Shown one piece after another: positions 36,730 through 45,776 of a stretch of 64,000 nucleotides of DNA. The stretch is taken from positions 1 through 64,000 of the forward strand of contig NZ_JANAVR010000002.1 of NCBI RefSeq assembly GCF_025215055.1. The letters are read 5' to 3'. The position numbers were made by a program, and so were the translations under genes. The stretch comes from Candidatus Cardinium sp. TP. GTDB taxonomy: Bacteria; Bacteroidota; Bacteroidia; Cytophagales; Amoebophilaceae. The number at the start of each line of letters is the position of its first letter. The stretch's first letter is position 1. The notes under the pieces were generated by a model. That model was not told where the DNA came from. It did not search any database and worked only from the letters and a program-made list of their open reading frames with translations.

Positions 36730-37359
36730 ATGAGACGTTATGGTAGCATGAGACGACACGGAAAATATCTTTTAGTATTGTTGCTGGTGGTCTTTGCAGA
36801 TCAAGGATGCAAGCTTTGGGTCCATAGCCATATGGAGTTAGGGCTAGATTACCATATAAAAATATTAGGAAACCTATTTAAGTTAACCTATGTGCTGAAT
36901 TATGGCATGGCTTTTGGGTTACAATTTGGCTTTAAATATGGAAAGCTACTGATCACCTGTGTGCGTCTTTTTGCTTCCCTCTATATTATGCTTTATATCA
37001 TTCGGTCATTGGCTCGGTCAACCCCGGCCGCTTGGATTTGGGGATGGGTCTTGCTTTTAGGAGGTGCTATTGGTAATACCATTGATAGTATTTTTTATGG
37101 TGTTTATTTAAATAATGCACCTGATATAGCGCCCATGCAATGGTTTCATGGGCAAGTTATTGACATGCTCCATCTTGATTTTTGGTCTGGTGTATTACCC
37201 CATTGGGTACCTATTTGTGGCGGGCAAGAGATCTGTGTGTTGCCTATTTTCAATATAGCAGATTTAGCTATTTTTCTCGGATTTCTGTTCATGTTTGGCT
37301 CTTTTAAGGCATTGGTGCCATTAAACAACAAGGGTCAAGTAACGGATTATATCGTATAA
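36730..37359 (+). CDS. lspA: Lipoprotein signal peptidase LspA, copy 1
   Basis: Aspartic protease that cleaves diacylglyceryl-prolipoprotein signal peptides in the inner membrane. 209 residues, four membrane helices. Motifs: FADQGCKLWVH, LNYGMAFGLQFGFKYGK (N-x-G-x-A-F block) and GGAIGNTIDSIFYGVYLN. The two catalytic Asp sit in HGQVIDMLHL and FNIADLAIF. The Asp-Ser in GNTIDS, where proteobacteria have Asp-Arg, is normal for Bacteroidetes. An 11-bp gap separates it from a second, clearly homologous copy, so this is a tandem duplication. The first copy is the more diverged in the N-terminal ADQ motif (QGCK versus QASK). Confidence 0.92.
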   Translation: MRRYGSMRRHGKYLLVLLLVVFADQGCKLWVHSHMELGLDYHIKILGNLFKLTYVLNYGMAFGLQFGFKYGKLLITCVRLFASLYIMLYIIRSLARSTPAAWIWGWVLLLGGAIGNTIDSIFYGVYLNNAPDIAPMQWFHGQVIDMLHLDFWSGVLPHWVPICGGQEICVLPIFNIADLAIFLGFLFMFGSFKALVPLNNKGQVTDYIV

Positions 37360-37369
37360 AAATTTCTAT

Positions 37370-37954
37370 ATGCAACGGTTTATAAAATATTTTTCTATTG
37401 TATTGTTTATTGTTTTGGCAGATCAAGCCTCTAAACTTTGGGTCTACAACCATATGGAAATGGGAACAGATGGGCACATTAACCTTTTGGGAAATATTTT
37501 CAAGCTTACCTATACTTTAAATCCTGGCATGGCATTTAGCATCCATCTAGGGTTTAAGTATGGCAAGTTATTGATTACCACCTTCCGTGTTTTGGCTTCT
37601 TTATATATTTTTTGGCACATCATTCAATCCATCAGACGTCATGCACCTGTTGCTTGGATCTGCGGATGGGCTTTGGTTCTAGGGGGTGCTATTGGCAATA
37701 GCATAGATAGTATGTTTTATGGTGTCTATCTGAATAATGCACCTACTGATGCGCCCATGAAATGGTTCTACGGACAGGTCATTGATATGTTACATATTGA
37801 CCTTTGGTCTGGTGCGATGCCTAGTTGGGTACCTATTTGGGGTGGGTACTATATATATTGTCTGCCCATTTTTAACATAGCTGATGTGGCTGTATCGGCT
37901 GGATTGGTAGTTATTTTATGTCTATTTCATCCAACCCCTCATCCCAAACCTTAA
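37370..37954 (+). CDS. lspA: Lipoprotein signal peptidase LspA, copy 2
   Basis: 194 residues, homologous along its whole length to the preceding gene: LADQASKLWVYNHMEMG, LNPGMAFSIHLGFKYGK, GGAIGNSIDSMFYGVYLN, YGQVIDMLHI and FNIADVAVSAG. Both catalytic Asp and the N-x-G-x-A-F block are kept, and QASK is the usual family motif, so this may be the ancestral housekeeping copy. The copies differ throughout, so the duplication is not very recent. Both could be expressed from one transcript. Confidence 0.93.
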   Translation: MQRFIKYFSIVLFIVLADQASKLWVYNHMEMGTDGHINLLGNIFKLTYTLNPGMAFSIHLGFKYGKLLITTFRVLASLYIFWHIIQSIRRHAPVAWICGWALVLGGAIGNSIDSMFYGVYLNNAPTDAPMKWFYGQVIDMLHIDLWSGAMPSWVPIWGGYYIYCLPIFNIADVAVSAGLVVILCLFHPTPHPKP

Positions 37955-38016
37955 TGACCAAGGTAAAAATGACTTATTGGCTGAATAAATATTTGTGTCT
38001 ATTCATAACAGCGGTT

Positions 38017-38173
38017 GTATCTGTTCACATTACTGGTTAATAATGGATTGTATCCCACTTTTTTCTTGATAAAAAAGTGGACAAAAAATCAAGCCCTCGG
38101 TAAAAAGCCGCTGAAAGTGGCATCATACAGAGGTGTCTTTCTTTTAAAAAAAACCAGTGACTTGAAGAGATAT
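38017..38173 (+). repeat. R1 repeat, copy D (internal deletion)
   Basis: 157 bp beginning GTATCTGTTCACATTACTGG and ending GACTTGAAGAGATAT. It has the same left half as copy K (CCCACTTTTTTCTTGATAAAAAAGTGG hairpin, CCTCGGTAAAAAG) but jumps from CATCATACAG to the right end, lacking the central palindrome. It fills the gap between lspA copy 2 and tsaC. Confidence 0.8.
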
Positions 38174-38179
38174 AAATAT

Positions 38180-38827
38180 TTAGCCTAAAATGAGGTCCAT
38201 ATGTTTTTGTACATAATCCAGCGCACATCCATATCTTATAATCCGAAAAGAGCCTTTAACAGAGAGGTCCACAATGGTAGAACCCAACCGCATCGGATCA
38301 ATGGCACCCAAAATACCTCCATCAAAAACGGCGTCCAATTCAGGCCAGAGCTCCTTAAATTCCTGCACTTGTAAACAACTGGTTTCACTGCTTTTATTGG
38401 CACTGGTTAACGCAATGGCTGCATGACACATGCCCGCAACATGCATCATGAATGGGTGATATGGCATTCGGATGCCAACCAAATTTGTTTTGGAAACCAA
38501 ACTTTTATTAATATATGGTAATGCTTCGAAAAGAAGCGTAACCGGACCAGGGAGCAATGCGTTGAGCAAAGGCGTAATCGTTGCGTCTATCTTACCATAT
38601 CTAGATAGCTCTTGAATAGATCCAATACAAATGGCAATGGGTTTATCATTGCTACGCTGTTTGATCTGAAATATTTTTTTTACTGCCTTCTTATTTTGAG
38701 CCAAACAGGCCAAGCCATAAACCGTATCGGTAGGTACAGCTATTACACATCCTCTATTGAGTAAGCATGCAGCGTATTGAGCAGCAGATAGATCAGAGGT
38801 GTCTAATGGAATATTTTTTATGTACAT
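38180..38827 (-). CDS. tsaC: Threonylcarbamoyl-AMP synthase (Sua5/YrdC/TsaC family)
   Basis: Makes threonylcarbamoyl-AMP for the t6A37 modification of ANN-decoding tRNAs. About 215 residues using ATG 38827 (MYIKNIPLDTSDLSAAQYAA). Landmarks are GCVIAVPTDTVYGLACLAQN, KIFQIKQRSNDKPIAICI, LLPGPVTLLFEA, NLVGIRMPYHPF, AIALTSANKSSE and GSTIVDLSVKGSFRIIRYG. It starts inside the last codons of the upstream E2 gene, implying coupling. There is no C-terminal Sua5 extension. Confidence 0.93.
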   Translation of the reverse strand: MYIKNIPLDTSDLSAAQYAACLLNRGCVIAVPTDTVYGLACLAQNKKAVKKIFQIKQRSNDKPIAICIGSIQELSRYGKIDATITPLLNALLPGPVTLLFEALPYINKSLVSKTNLVGIRMPYHPFMMHVAGMCHAAIALTSANKSSETSCLQVQEFKELWPELDAVFDGGILGAIDPMRLGSTIVDLSVKGSFRIIRYGCALDYVQKHMDLILG

Positions 38828-40083
38828 GGATACTGTTTTATGTTCTCGACAAACGATGCACATGCCTTAGCCAGATATTTTAAAAATCCTCCACCTATGG
38901 CCCCATCTATAATCCGATGGTCGTAGGTATGGGATAGGAAAAGTTCATCACGAATCGCTATGGTTGCTTTTCCCTCTACATGAACCACAGCAGGGCGTTT
39001 TTCAATAAGACCTAAGGCAAGAATAGCTACCTGTGGTTGCACAATAATAGGTGTACCCATCAAGTTATCAAAACAACCGATATTAGAAATGGTATAGCTG
39101 GCACCGGTTAATGCGTCTGGCATAATCGTCCCATTACGTGCTTGCTGAACTAAAGCATCGATCTGTCGCGCCAATGGTACCAACCCAAGCTGCTCTACTT
39201 GATGGACCACAGGAACCAATACATTACCATTTGGCAGTGCTACCGCAAAACCTATATTAATATGCTTGCGTTTAATAATCTGATCATCTACCATTACGGC
39301 ATTGAGGAGCGGGAAGTGCTGTAAGGCACGCGCAATCATTGCCATAAAAATAGAGTTGTAACTCAATTTAATTCCATGTTTTTCTTCAAAAACAGTCTTA
39401 TGCTGATTTTTCCAGGCAACGAGTTCCGTTACATCGGCACGTATAAAAGAGGTAACATGCGGCGCTATTTTCTTAGATGCCACCATGCGATCTGCAATTA
39501 GTTTTCTTACACGATCCATTTGGAACACTTCATCCCCTTCTAGGGGCGTAACGGTCTCATGAAATAAATGGTGCTCCGTAGTATGGGTAGGTAAATGTTT
39601 ACTTAAATAGTCTGCAATCACTGATTTGGTCACCCGATTGTCCCTAGTATCTCCCGCTAGTCTTGTTAGCACATCTGATGGAATCAGATGCTTGTGGGCC
39701 ATATGCTTGGCTACAGGTGTGAGCTTTACCTGGCTATAAGTAGGAAAATCCCCCCCCCTATTAGGTGATGGGGTAATAGCTGCTACAGTAGGTTTTGGGT
39801 CTACAAAAGATTGTTCATGGGCTGTAGACGGTGAAACTTCATTTTCAGCTTCTAATAAAGCAATCGGTGCGCCAATGGCGACCACTTCTCCTTTGTTGAC
39901 CAATAATTTTTTAATCTTACCCGTGTAAATAGCAGGAATCTCTGCATCAACTTTATCTGTGGCCACCTCCAACAGAGGTGCCCCTTCCATCACTACTTCT
40001 TCCTCCTTGACACACCAATGCAACACAATCGCTTCTACCACACTTTCACCCATCTTAGGTAAGTAAAGCGTTATTAAGGACAT
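38818..40083 (-). CDS. 2-oxoacid dehydrogenase E2 (dihydrolipoyl acyltransferase)
   Basis: 421 residues with the E2 domain order. The N-terminal lipoyl domain carries the modified Lys in EVATDKVDAEIPA. A linker and a peripheral-subunit-binding domain follow (KLTPVAKHMAHKHLIPSDVL...VTKSVIADYL). The C-terminal catalytic domain has SHTYDHRIIDGAIGG with the active-site His and Asp. Substrate (pyruvate, 2-oxoglutarate or branched-chain) is not decidable; EVATDKVD and the short linker lean to branched-chain or generic E2 types. E1 and E3 are not adjacent. The linker contains an in-frame G9 run (C9 on the plus strand near 39750). Confidence 0.9.
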   Translation of the reverse strand: MSLITLYLPKMGESVVEAIVLHWCVKEEEVVMEGAPLLEVATDKVDAEIPAIYTGKIKKLLVNKGEVVAIGAPIALLEAENEVSPSTAHEQSFVDPKPTVAAITPSPNRGGDFPTYSQVKLTPVAKHMAHKHLIPSDVLTRLAGDTRDNRVTKSVIADYLSKHLPTHTTEHHLFHETVTPLEGDEVFQMDRVRKLIADRMVASKKIAPHVTSFIRADVTELVAWKNQHKTVFEEKHGIKLSYNSIFMAMIARALQHFPLLNAVMVDDQIIKRKHINIGFAVALPNGNVLVPVVHQVEQLGLVPLARQIDALVQQARNGTIMPDALTGASYTISNIGCFDNLMGTPIIVQPQVAILALGLIEKRPAVVHVEGKATIAIRDELFLSHTYDHRIIDGAIGGGFLKYLAKACASFVENIKQYPCT

Positions 40084-40115
40084 ACCAACTACACTTAAAA
40101 ATTAAACCCCTACCA

Positions 40116-40610
40116 TTAGTCCGTTGGGCTATGATAAGTCGTGGAGTTTAGGGAGACATCTTTTTTATCCATTAAAGAAGTGAGATATTGAGCCAACTGC
40201 TTCAATTCTTTTCTGAACTGATTTTTATCCAGGCCATCGGGTAGCCTTTCTTCTATATCCTTTTCCAATTTGCATAATTGGTTATGCATATCATCTAAGA
40301 GCGTTGATGCAATTGGATGCTGTATAGTCTTTTGATAGGGGATTAGTTGCGGCATTAACGCTACAAGTGATTGATGCGCTTTTTCGAGATCCTTCGGATG
40401 ATCGGTTGTTTCGCTCATTATATGGCCATGCTCATCCATTGCCTGGTACGTGCCTGTAATATACGCAGATGCCTCTAGCAGGGGCCTCATCAGCTCATCG
40501 CGCAACACCAGCTCGCTGCATTTCGTGCCTGTGAAACAGGAAGAAAAATAGATACTTGTCACGGATAACAAAGTCCAATATTGTATGAAATAAAATAAGC
40601 TTAAGCGCAT
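40116..40610 (-). CDS. Putative lipoprotein of unknown function
   Basis: 164 residues. N-terminal hydrophobic segment with a lipobox-like TSIYFSSC (Cys25). The mature part is charged and helical (LVLRDELMRPLLEASAYI, DLEKAHQSLVALMPQLIPYQ, QLCKLEKDIEERL, FRKELKQLAQYLTSLMDKKD), suggesting a coiled bundle. No family recognised. It lies between the E2 gene and mgtE on the same strand, probably a separate function. Confidence 0.55.
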   Translation of the reverse strand: MRLSLFYFIQYWTLLSVTSIYFSSCFTGTKCSELVLRDELMRPLLEASAYITGTYQAMDEHGHIMSETTDHPKDLEKAHQSLVALMPQLIPYQKTIQHPIASTLLDDMHNQLCKLEKDIEERLPDGLDKNQFRKELKQLAQYLTSLMDKKDVSLNSTTYHSPTD

Positions 40611-40718
40611 GGCATACAGTTCCTAAGTCAGGCAAAAAAAGTGGATAGAACCTGTAAAGATAGATTCTTCATTATACAGCTAAAAAATTTAAAAACCACG
40701 CCTGGTTTGTAACCAGGA

Positions 40719-42110
40719 CTAACAGCTACTGACTGGATAAATAAGCCAATAGATGATTATATAATAAATGAGTACGCCCAATAATTCTACAGTTGTATTA
40801 ATGGCAGGGCTTGCCGCTACGGCAGGATCTCCATTAAAGTACTTAGCGGCCAGCGGGAAAGCCGCTCCTATAAAAGCAGAAAAAACAACTTGTAATACAA
40901 TACTCAAGGCCACTACAAACATTACCTGATAGTGTCTATTGGTTTCTACATCCAGACTAGAAGTTAAAAATACCTTAATATAAGCAAGAAAAAATAAAAC
41001 AGAAGCCAACATAATGGCAATCCTTAATTCCTTTAAAATAATCCTAACCCAATCAGATAGCGTGACTTGGCCGCGATTCAATGCTTGGAGCACTACTGAA
41101 GCAACTTGACTGCCTACATTGCCTCCAGTATCCGTAATCATACTCAAATAAAAAATTAGATTAAATTGATTAAAAAGCGTGCTTTTAGCATGTGTAAAAG
41201 AATGACTCACAATGCTGGCTATAAATACTACTACAATCCATTTGATTCGTTTCTTAAGGTGCTGTAAACTAGATACCTTTAGATAATCTGGTGCATCTTC
41301 TTCTGAAGTAATACCCATAAATTTATCCATATCCTCTACTTGCTCCGCCCTGATAATAGCTATAGCATCGTCATAGCTGACAATACCTACAATTTGTTCT
41401 TCTTGATTGAGAATAGGAATAGCTACCAAATCATATTGTTCAATTTTTTTGGCAACGACTTCTTGATCCTCATCAACCGTAGCATAAACAAAATTTACAT
41501 TGAGTATGGTCTCTATCTTCTCTTGAGGAGAACGCATGACCAAGTCTTTTAAAGAAATAAAGCCAACCAGCTTCATCTTTTCATCTACTACATAAATGTA
41601 GTACAGCATCTTTTTAGAGGGTGCATCCTCCCGGATTTTAGCGATGGCCTCTTCTACCGTCATTGAATTTAAGACCGTTGCAAAATCTGTATTCATAATA
41701 CCCCCCGCCGTATCTGGTACATAGGAATTGAGCATAATCACATCTTCTCGCACCTTTCTACTCAAATAGGGTAATAAACGGGCATGGTCTTTACTATTCA
41801 GTCGTTGGTAAAAATCAACACGTAAATCAGAGGGCATACAAGAAAAGATCTTTGCAAAACTACTTTTCGGAATGCTATGGTAGATTTGCATCTGCAACTC
41901 ATTATCGTTCAATAAGGCAAATATTTCGCCCTGTCGTGCGATAGATAAGGTGCTAAATATTCCTATAACCAACTCAAAAGATTGATTTTCAAAGAATCTA
42001 GCCACCTCGATAGGTGATGCACGCTCCAAACAATAGGTCAACCGCTTCTCCTGCTGCTGTTTGAGCAAACGCATCCACTTAAAAAACTTATATTCCCCTT
42101 TTAGTTTCAT
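40719..42110 (-). CDS. mgtE: MgtE-family magnesium transporter
   Basis: Mg2+ channel of the inner membrane. The frame is open to 42287, but MKLKGEYKFFKWMRLLKQQQ near 42110 gives the usual family length (about 463 residues). An MgtE_N superhelical domain (RASPIEVARFFENQSFELVI) is followed by two CBS domains (MNTDFATVLNSMTVEEAI and LVAIPILNQEEQIVGIVSYD). A five-helix membrane domain carries the signature MITDTGGNVGSQVASVVLQAL, DPAVAASPAINTTVELLGVL. CBS domains sense cytosolic Mg2+ and gate the pore. Translation from the upstream TTG would add a hydrophobic tail, judged unlikely. Confidence 0.9.
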   Translation of the reverse strand: MKLKGEYKFFKWMRLLKQQQEKRLTYCLERASPIEVARFFENQSFELVIGIFSTLSIARQGEIFALLNDNELQMQIYHSIPKSSFAKIFSCMPSDLRVDFYQRLNSKDHARLLPYLSRKVREDVIMLNSYVPDTAGGIMNTDFATVLNSMTVEEAIAKIREDAPSKKMLYYIYVVDEKMKLVGFISLKDLVMRSPQEKIETILNVNFVYATVDEDQEVVAKKIEQYDLVAIPILNQEEQIVGIVSYDDAIAIIRAEQVEDMDKFMGITSEEDAPDYLKVSSLQHLKKRIKWIVVVFIASIVSHSFTHAKSTLFNQFNLIFYLSMITDTGGNVGSQVASVVLQALNRGQVTLSDWVRIILKELRIAIMLASVLFFLAYIKVFLTSSLDVETNRHYQVMFVVALSIVLQVVFSAFIGAAFPLAAKYFNGDPAVAASPAINTTVELLGVLIYYIIIYWLIYPVSSC

Positions 42111-42437
42111 AATCGTAGTTTTTTTTGTTCCATATGGCACAACCATGCTTAACAAGCCTAGATGAGAGAATAGATTTGTAACCCCTCCTAAAAGAACGAG
42201 CATAGCCAAAGGAACCTTGTAAAAAAAATAACATGATTCCCAGACTAAAACATAGCCCCCACCTATTCTAACTACAAGTAGAGTCAAGAGGAAGACTTAA
42301 CGAAAGGTAAATTTAAGAGAATCTGAAGTAAATTACCAATAGGTAAATCTAAATTATATACATTATATAGTATAAAACACCATACACCCGTAGAACCGTT
42401 GTAGGGCAGGCCTAGCGTTCTCATAATGGATAAGTAG

Positions 42438-42575
42438 CTTTTACCGAGGGCTTGATTTTTTATTCCACTTTTTTATCAAGAAAAAAGTGGAATAAAATTC
42501 ATTATTAACCAATGGCGCGAATATATATTTTTATTTGACAATCAATAAAATATACACCTTAAGTTAGCGCCATTG
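42438..42575 (-). repeat. R1/R2 repeat, copy E (partial)
   Basis: Half an R1 element (TTTTACCGAGGGCTTGATTTTT, the CCACTTTTTTATCAAGAAAAAAGTGG hairpin, then CATTATTAACC) joined to an R2 module at 42510. Relative to copies A and H the left half is missing. It lies upstream of secDF. Confidence 0.75.
42510..42575 (-). repeat. R2 module, copy 2
   Basis: 66 bp with inverted ends CAATGGCGC and GCGCCATTG. On the minus strand it reads CAATGGCGCTAACTTAAGG, a TTTTATTGATTGTCAAATAA centre and TATATATTCGCGCCATTG, closely matching the copy at 59338-59403. Confidence 0.8.
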
Positions 42576-42627
42576 GGGCTGCGTATACCAGTAGATTCAA
42601 TCTGTGCAGATAGGTGGACCATTATGA

Positions 42628-42659
42628 TTTGCTTTAATAGATTAAACAAAATATATTTG
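42628..42659 (+). promoter_or_regulatory. Bacteroidetes-type promoter for secDF
   Basis: TTTG at 42628-42631, 20-nt spacer, TATATTTG at 42652-42659. This matches the -33 TTTG / -7 TAnnTTTG consensus used by the Bacteroidetes primary sigma factor. The ATG of secDF is 30 bp downstream. Confidence 0.6.
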
Positions 42660-42685
42660 TTTGAATTTGTTTAAACTTGTTTAAA
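42656..42685 (+). repeat. Triple tandem decamer in the secDF leader
   Basis: tttgtttgaa, tttgtttaaa, cttgtttaaa: three consecutive 10-bp units (one or two differences each). They overlap the end of the predicted -7 element and stop 4 bp before the secDF ATG. The phasing at one helical turn could suit a bound regulator, or the repeats may be slippage products. Confidence 0.7.
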
Positions 42686-42689
42686 TCCA

Positions 42690-45557
42690 ATGCAATCTAA
42701 AAAAATAGTACTTTTTCTAACCATTGTTATTTCCTTTCTTTCACTTTATTACCTCTCTTTTACCTTTGTAGACTACCGGGTACAACGCCAAGCGGAGCAA
42801 CAAGCCATGGATGCACAGGGTAGGATAGACTTTGATAAACGTCAAACTTATTTAATGGATATATGGAAAAAGCCTGTTTACAATCTGTTTGGTTCTGCCT
42901 ATACCTACGAAGCGGTCAAAGAGCGTGCACTTAAACTTGGGTTAGATTTGCAAGGTGGCATGCATGTCACCATGGAGCTTGTGCCTATAGAGCTTGTAAA
43001 AGGATTGGCCGCCTATACGACAGATGCGCATTTTTTAGAAGCTCTCCAATTGGCACAACAGGTGCGCAAACCGGGTGACTCATTTGGCAAGCTTTTTGTA
43101 TCCACTTATAAAAAGCTTGCCCCGAACGGAAGCTTAACCGATATTTTTACTGCTGCTGGGGTAAGGGCTTTTTCTAGTGAAGAAGATATTATAAAAACCA
43201 TTGATCAAGAAATTGCCAAGGCCTTAGATCGTTCGCTTACCATTATAAGTGCTAGATTAGATCGCTTTGGCGCTACACAAACCAGTATGCAAAAGTTATC
43301 TGGCAGTGAAAGAATTCAAATAGAGTTGCCAGGTGTTACCCATCCCGATCGGGTTAGAAAATTACTACAGGGTGTAGCGCAGTTGCGTTTCTGGGCAGTA
43401 GCAGAGGCTGATGCCTATCGTTCCGCATTAGAAGCTGTGAATGCCTTGTTACTGAAAAAGGAAAAAGCAACCATAGCCGCAACCCTTGGACTTACAGATG
43501 CCGAGAAAACGCAACGCATGCCTAAAGAGTCGATACTCAAAAGGCTTTGTAAAGCCCCCTTCCCTTATATGTTAGCCTATGCGCCTGAAGAGATGAACCG
43601 AATAGAGGCCCTGCTGCGCAGCAAAGAAGTGCAAGCTTTATTACCTAAAGAGATTACCTGGATGTGGGAAAGAAAAGCACAAACCTTAAACGATGATACC
43701 CAGGCAGTAACCCTTTATGCGATTCAACGCACCAGAGACCAGAAACCCCTTTTAGAAGGAGATATTATTACACATGCGGCTCAAGACATTGATCAAAATA
43801 GTGGAAAACCAATAGTCAATATAAAAATGAATCAGAAAGGGGCACATAGCTGGAAACGTATTACGGCAAGTTATGTTGGCAAACGTATCGCGATCGTTTT
43901 AGATGATCGGGTCTATTCTGCCCCAGTAGTCCATCAAGAAATTCCAAATGGGCATTCTCAGATATCTGGCCATTTTACGATAGAAGAAGCCAAAGATTTA
44001 GCCAGTGTGTTGGCAACAGGTTCTTTGCCAGCGCCACTTAGAATGGTAGAAGAAGCAATTATAGGGCCTAGTTTGGGTAAAGTAGCCCAACAACAAGGCC
44101 TGGTGGCCACAGCGGTAGGTTTGGGTCTGGTGTTGCTTTTTATGTTCGTTTATTATGCAAAAGGAGGACTTATAGCCAATGTAGCCCTCTTATTTAATTT
44201 ACTATTTATTGTGGGTATTCTAGCGGAATTGGATGCTACTTTAACCCTGCCCGGTATTGCTGGCTTGGTCCTTACCATTGGTATGTCCATAGATGCGAAT
44301 GTATTGATATTTGAACGAATACGAGAAGAACGCATGCAAAAAGTGCACATTAAAGAAGCCATCCAACGGGGGTATGCCAAATCATATAGCTCTATTATTG
44401 ATGCCAATATTACCACTTTTCTTGCTGGGATAATACTTTATTATTTGGGACAGGGGCCAGTTCGTGGTTTTGCCCTTGTCTTAATGATTGGCATCATCAG
44501 TTCTGTATTTGCTTCCATATGTATTACCAGGTTGATTTTCTCTTTCTTTATGGACCACTATCGTACCCCAAAATTGACCTTTTCGTATCCATGCCTACCT
44601 ATACTTTTTAAAAATGTGCAGGTTGATTTTATCAAAAATCGTTGCCGTTTTTACGCATGTTCTTTATTATTCATAGCCATTGGCGCTTGCTGCTTTTACC
44701 ACTATAAAGGGCTCCCTCTGGGCGTAGATTTCGCCGGAGGTCGTTCCTATACGTTTCATTTTGCTAAGCCTATAGAGGCCTCTATGCTTAAGGAGGGGCT
44801 ATCTGCTCAATTTAAGCAAGGCGTAGAGGCGCGTACCTATGGTGCCAATAATGTGATACAAATCACGACCAACTATTTGTGCAATGAGGATATGGCTACC
44901 TCCGATGCAAAAGTACGTAACAAACTAGTTACTGCGTTGCAAACCTTAACCAAATTGAAGGAACAGCATACCTTGGCAACCGACCATTCCTTTATGATTA
45001 CCAGTAGTACCAAAGTAGGTGCTACTGTGGCACAGGATGTGCAAAAAAGCGCAAAAAAAGCCATGGTTCTTTCCATATTAGGTATATTTCTTTATATTAC
45101 ATTTCGCTTCAGAAGGTGGGCATTTGGCTTAGCAGCTGTGTTGGCGCTTATACATGATGCTTTAGCGGTCATAGCTGGATTTTGTATCGCACGTGCTTTT
45201 GGCATGAGTTATGAAGTCAATGAAGTCTTCTTAGCTGCTATCCTTACAGTTATTGGCTATTCCATAAATGATACAGTGGTTATCTTTGACCGTATAAGGG
45301 AAAGGTTAGCCAATAAGGCTACGGATATATCCAGGTCCATTATTAATGATGCGATTAGAGAAACGTTAAGTAGGACAGTTATTACCTCTTTTACAACCTT
45401 ATTAACTGTCACTGTGCTGTTCTGCTTTGCGGGAGAAGCATTACGAAGCTTTTCTTTTGCATTATTACTAGGTGTATTGTTTGGCACTTATTCTTCTATC
45501 TGCATTGCAGCCCCTCTTTTAGCAGATTTTGGTCGTAAGTTTGCTGCTACCAAATAG
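42690..45557 (+). CDS. secDF: SecDF fused protein-export subunit
   Basis: A 955-residue fusion of SecD and SecF, the proton-driven accessory that pulls exported proteins through SecYEG. SecD half: an N-terminal helix, GLDLQGGMHVTMEL, the periplasmic P1 region with KRIAIVLDDRVYSAPVV, and the membrane signature IGMSIDANVLIFERIREE. SecF half starts near residue 650: GVDFAGGRSYTFHF, LALIHDALAVIAGFCIA and IGYSINDTVVIFDRIRERL. Fusion is the rule in Bacteroidetes. The ATG follows a good promoter. A long stem-loop follows the stop. Confidence 0.96.
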   Translation: MQSKKIVLFLTIVISFLSLYYLSFTFVDYRVQRQAEQQAMDAQGRIDFDKRQTYLMDIWKKPVYNLFGSAYTYEAVKERALKLGLDLQGGMHVTMELVPIELVKGLAAYTTDAHFLEALQLAQQVRKPGDSFGKLFVSTYKKLAPNGSLTDIFTAAGVRAFSSEEDIIKTIDQEIAKALDRSLTIISARLDRFGATQTSMQKLSGSERIQIELPGVTHPDRVRKLLQGVAQLRFWAVAEADAYRSALEAVNALLLKKEKATIAATLGLTDAEKTQRMPKESILKRLCKAPFPYMLAYAPEEMNRIEALLRSKEVQALLPKEITWMWERKAQTLNDDTQAVTLYAIQRTRDQKPLLEGDIITHAAQDIDQNSGKPIVNIKMNQKGAHSWKRITASYVGKRIAIVLDDRVYSAPVVHQEIPNGHSQISGHFTIEEAKDLASVLATGSLPAPLRMVEEAIIGPSLGKVAQQQGLVATAVGLGLVLLFMFVYYAKGGLIANVALLFNLLFIVGILAELDATLTLPGIAGLVLTIGMSIDANVLIFERIREERMQKVHIKEAIQRGYAKSYSSIIDANITTFLAGIILYYLGQGPVRGFALVLMIGIISSVFASICITRLIFSFFMDHYRTPKLTFSYPCLPILFKNVQVDFIKNRCRFYACSLLFIAIGACCFYHYKGLPLGVDFAGGRSYTFHFAKPIEASMLKEGLSAQFKQGVEARTYGANNVIQITTNYLCNEDMATSDAKVRNKLVTALQTLTKLKEQHTLATDHSFMITSSTKVGATVAQDVQKSAKKAMVLSILGIFLYITFRFRRWAFGLAAVLALIHDALAVIAGFCIARAFGMSYEVNEVFLAAILTVIGYSINDTVVIFDRIRERLANKATDISRSIINDAIRETLSRTVITSFTTLLTVTVLFCFAGEALRSFSFALLLGVLFGTYSSICIAAPLLADFGRKFAATK

Positions 45558-45592
45558 TAGATCACAACCGAATGCCAAAATCGATAACGTCA

Positions 45593-45632
45593 TTGCCACA
45601 AATAGGCCGTTTTTGCAACCTATTTGTGGCAA
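45593..45632. terminator. 14-bp perfect stem-loop after secDF
   Basis: TTGCCACAAATAGG at 45593-45606 pairs perfectly with CCTATTTGTGGCAA at 45619-45632, with loop ccgtttttgcaa. The flanking CAT...AgCAATG can extend the stem with one bulge. It starts 35 bp after the secDF stop. No long T-run, so a processed 3' end, bidirectional terminator or protein site are all possible. Confidence 0.6.
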
Positions 45633-45776
45633 GCAATGTTTAGGGAAAGCGCTGTCGTGCACTGCAGCATACTTACGCTATTTGAGGAGCATAGAGAAGC
45701 CTCAAAATGGCCATCAGCCATCGCGTTCCACAAGCGGCCTACTAGGCATGATAACCCAAATAAATAAGGTATGTCT

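Noticed and set aside
36730-37954. Loss of the LspA Asp-Arg motif (GNTIDS, GNSIDS)
   Set aside because: Ser at this position is normal for Bacteroidetes LspA as I know it, and both catalytic Asp residues are present.
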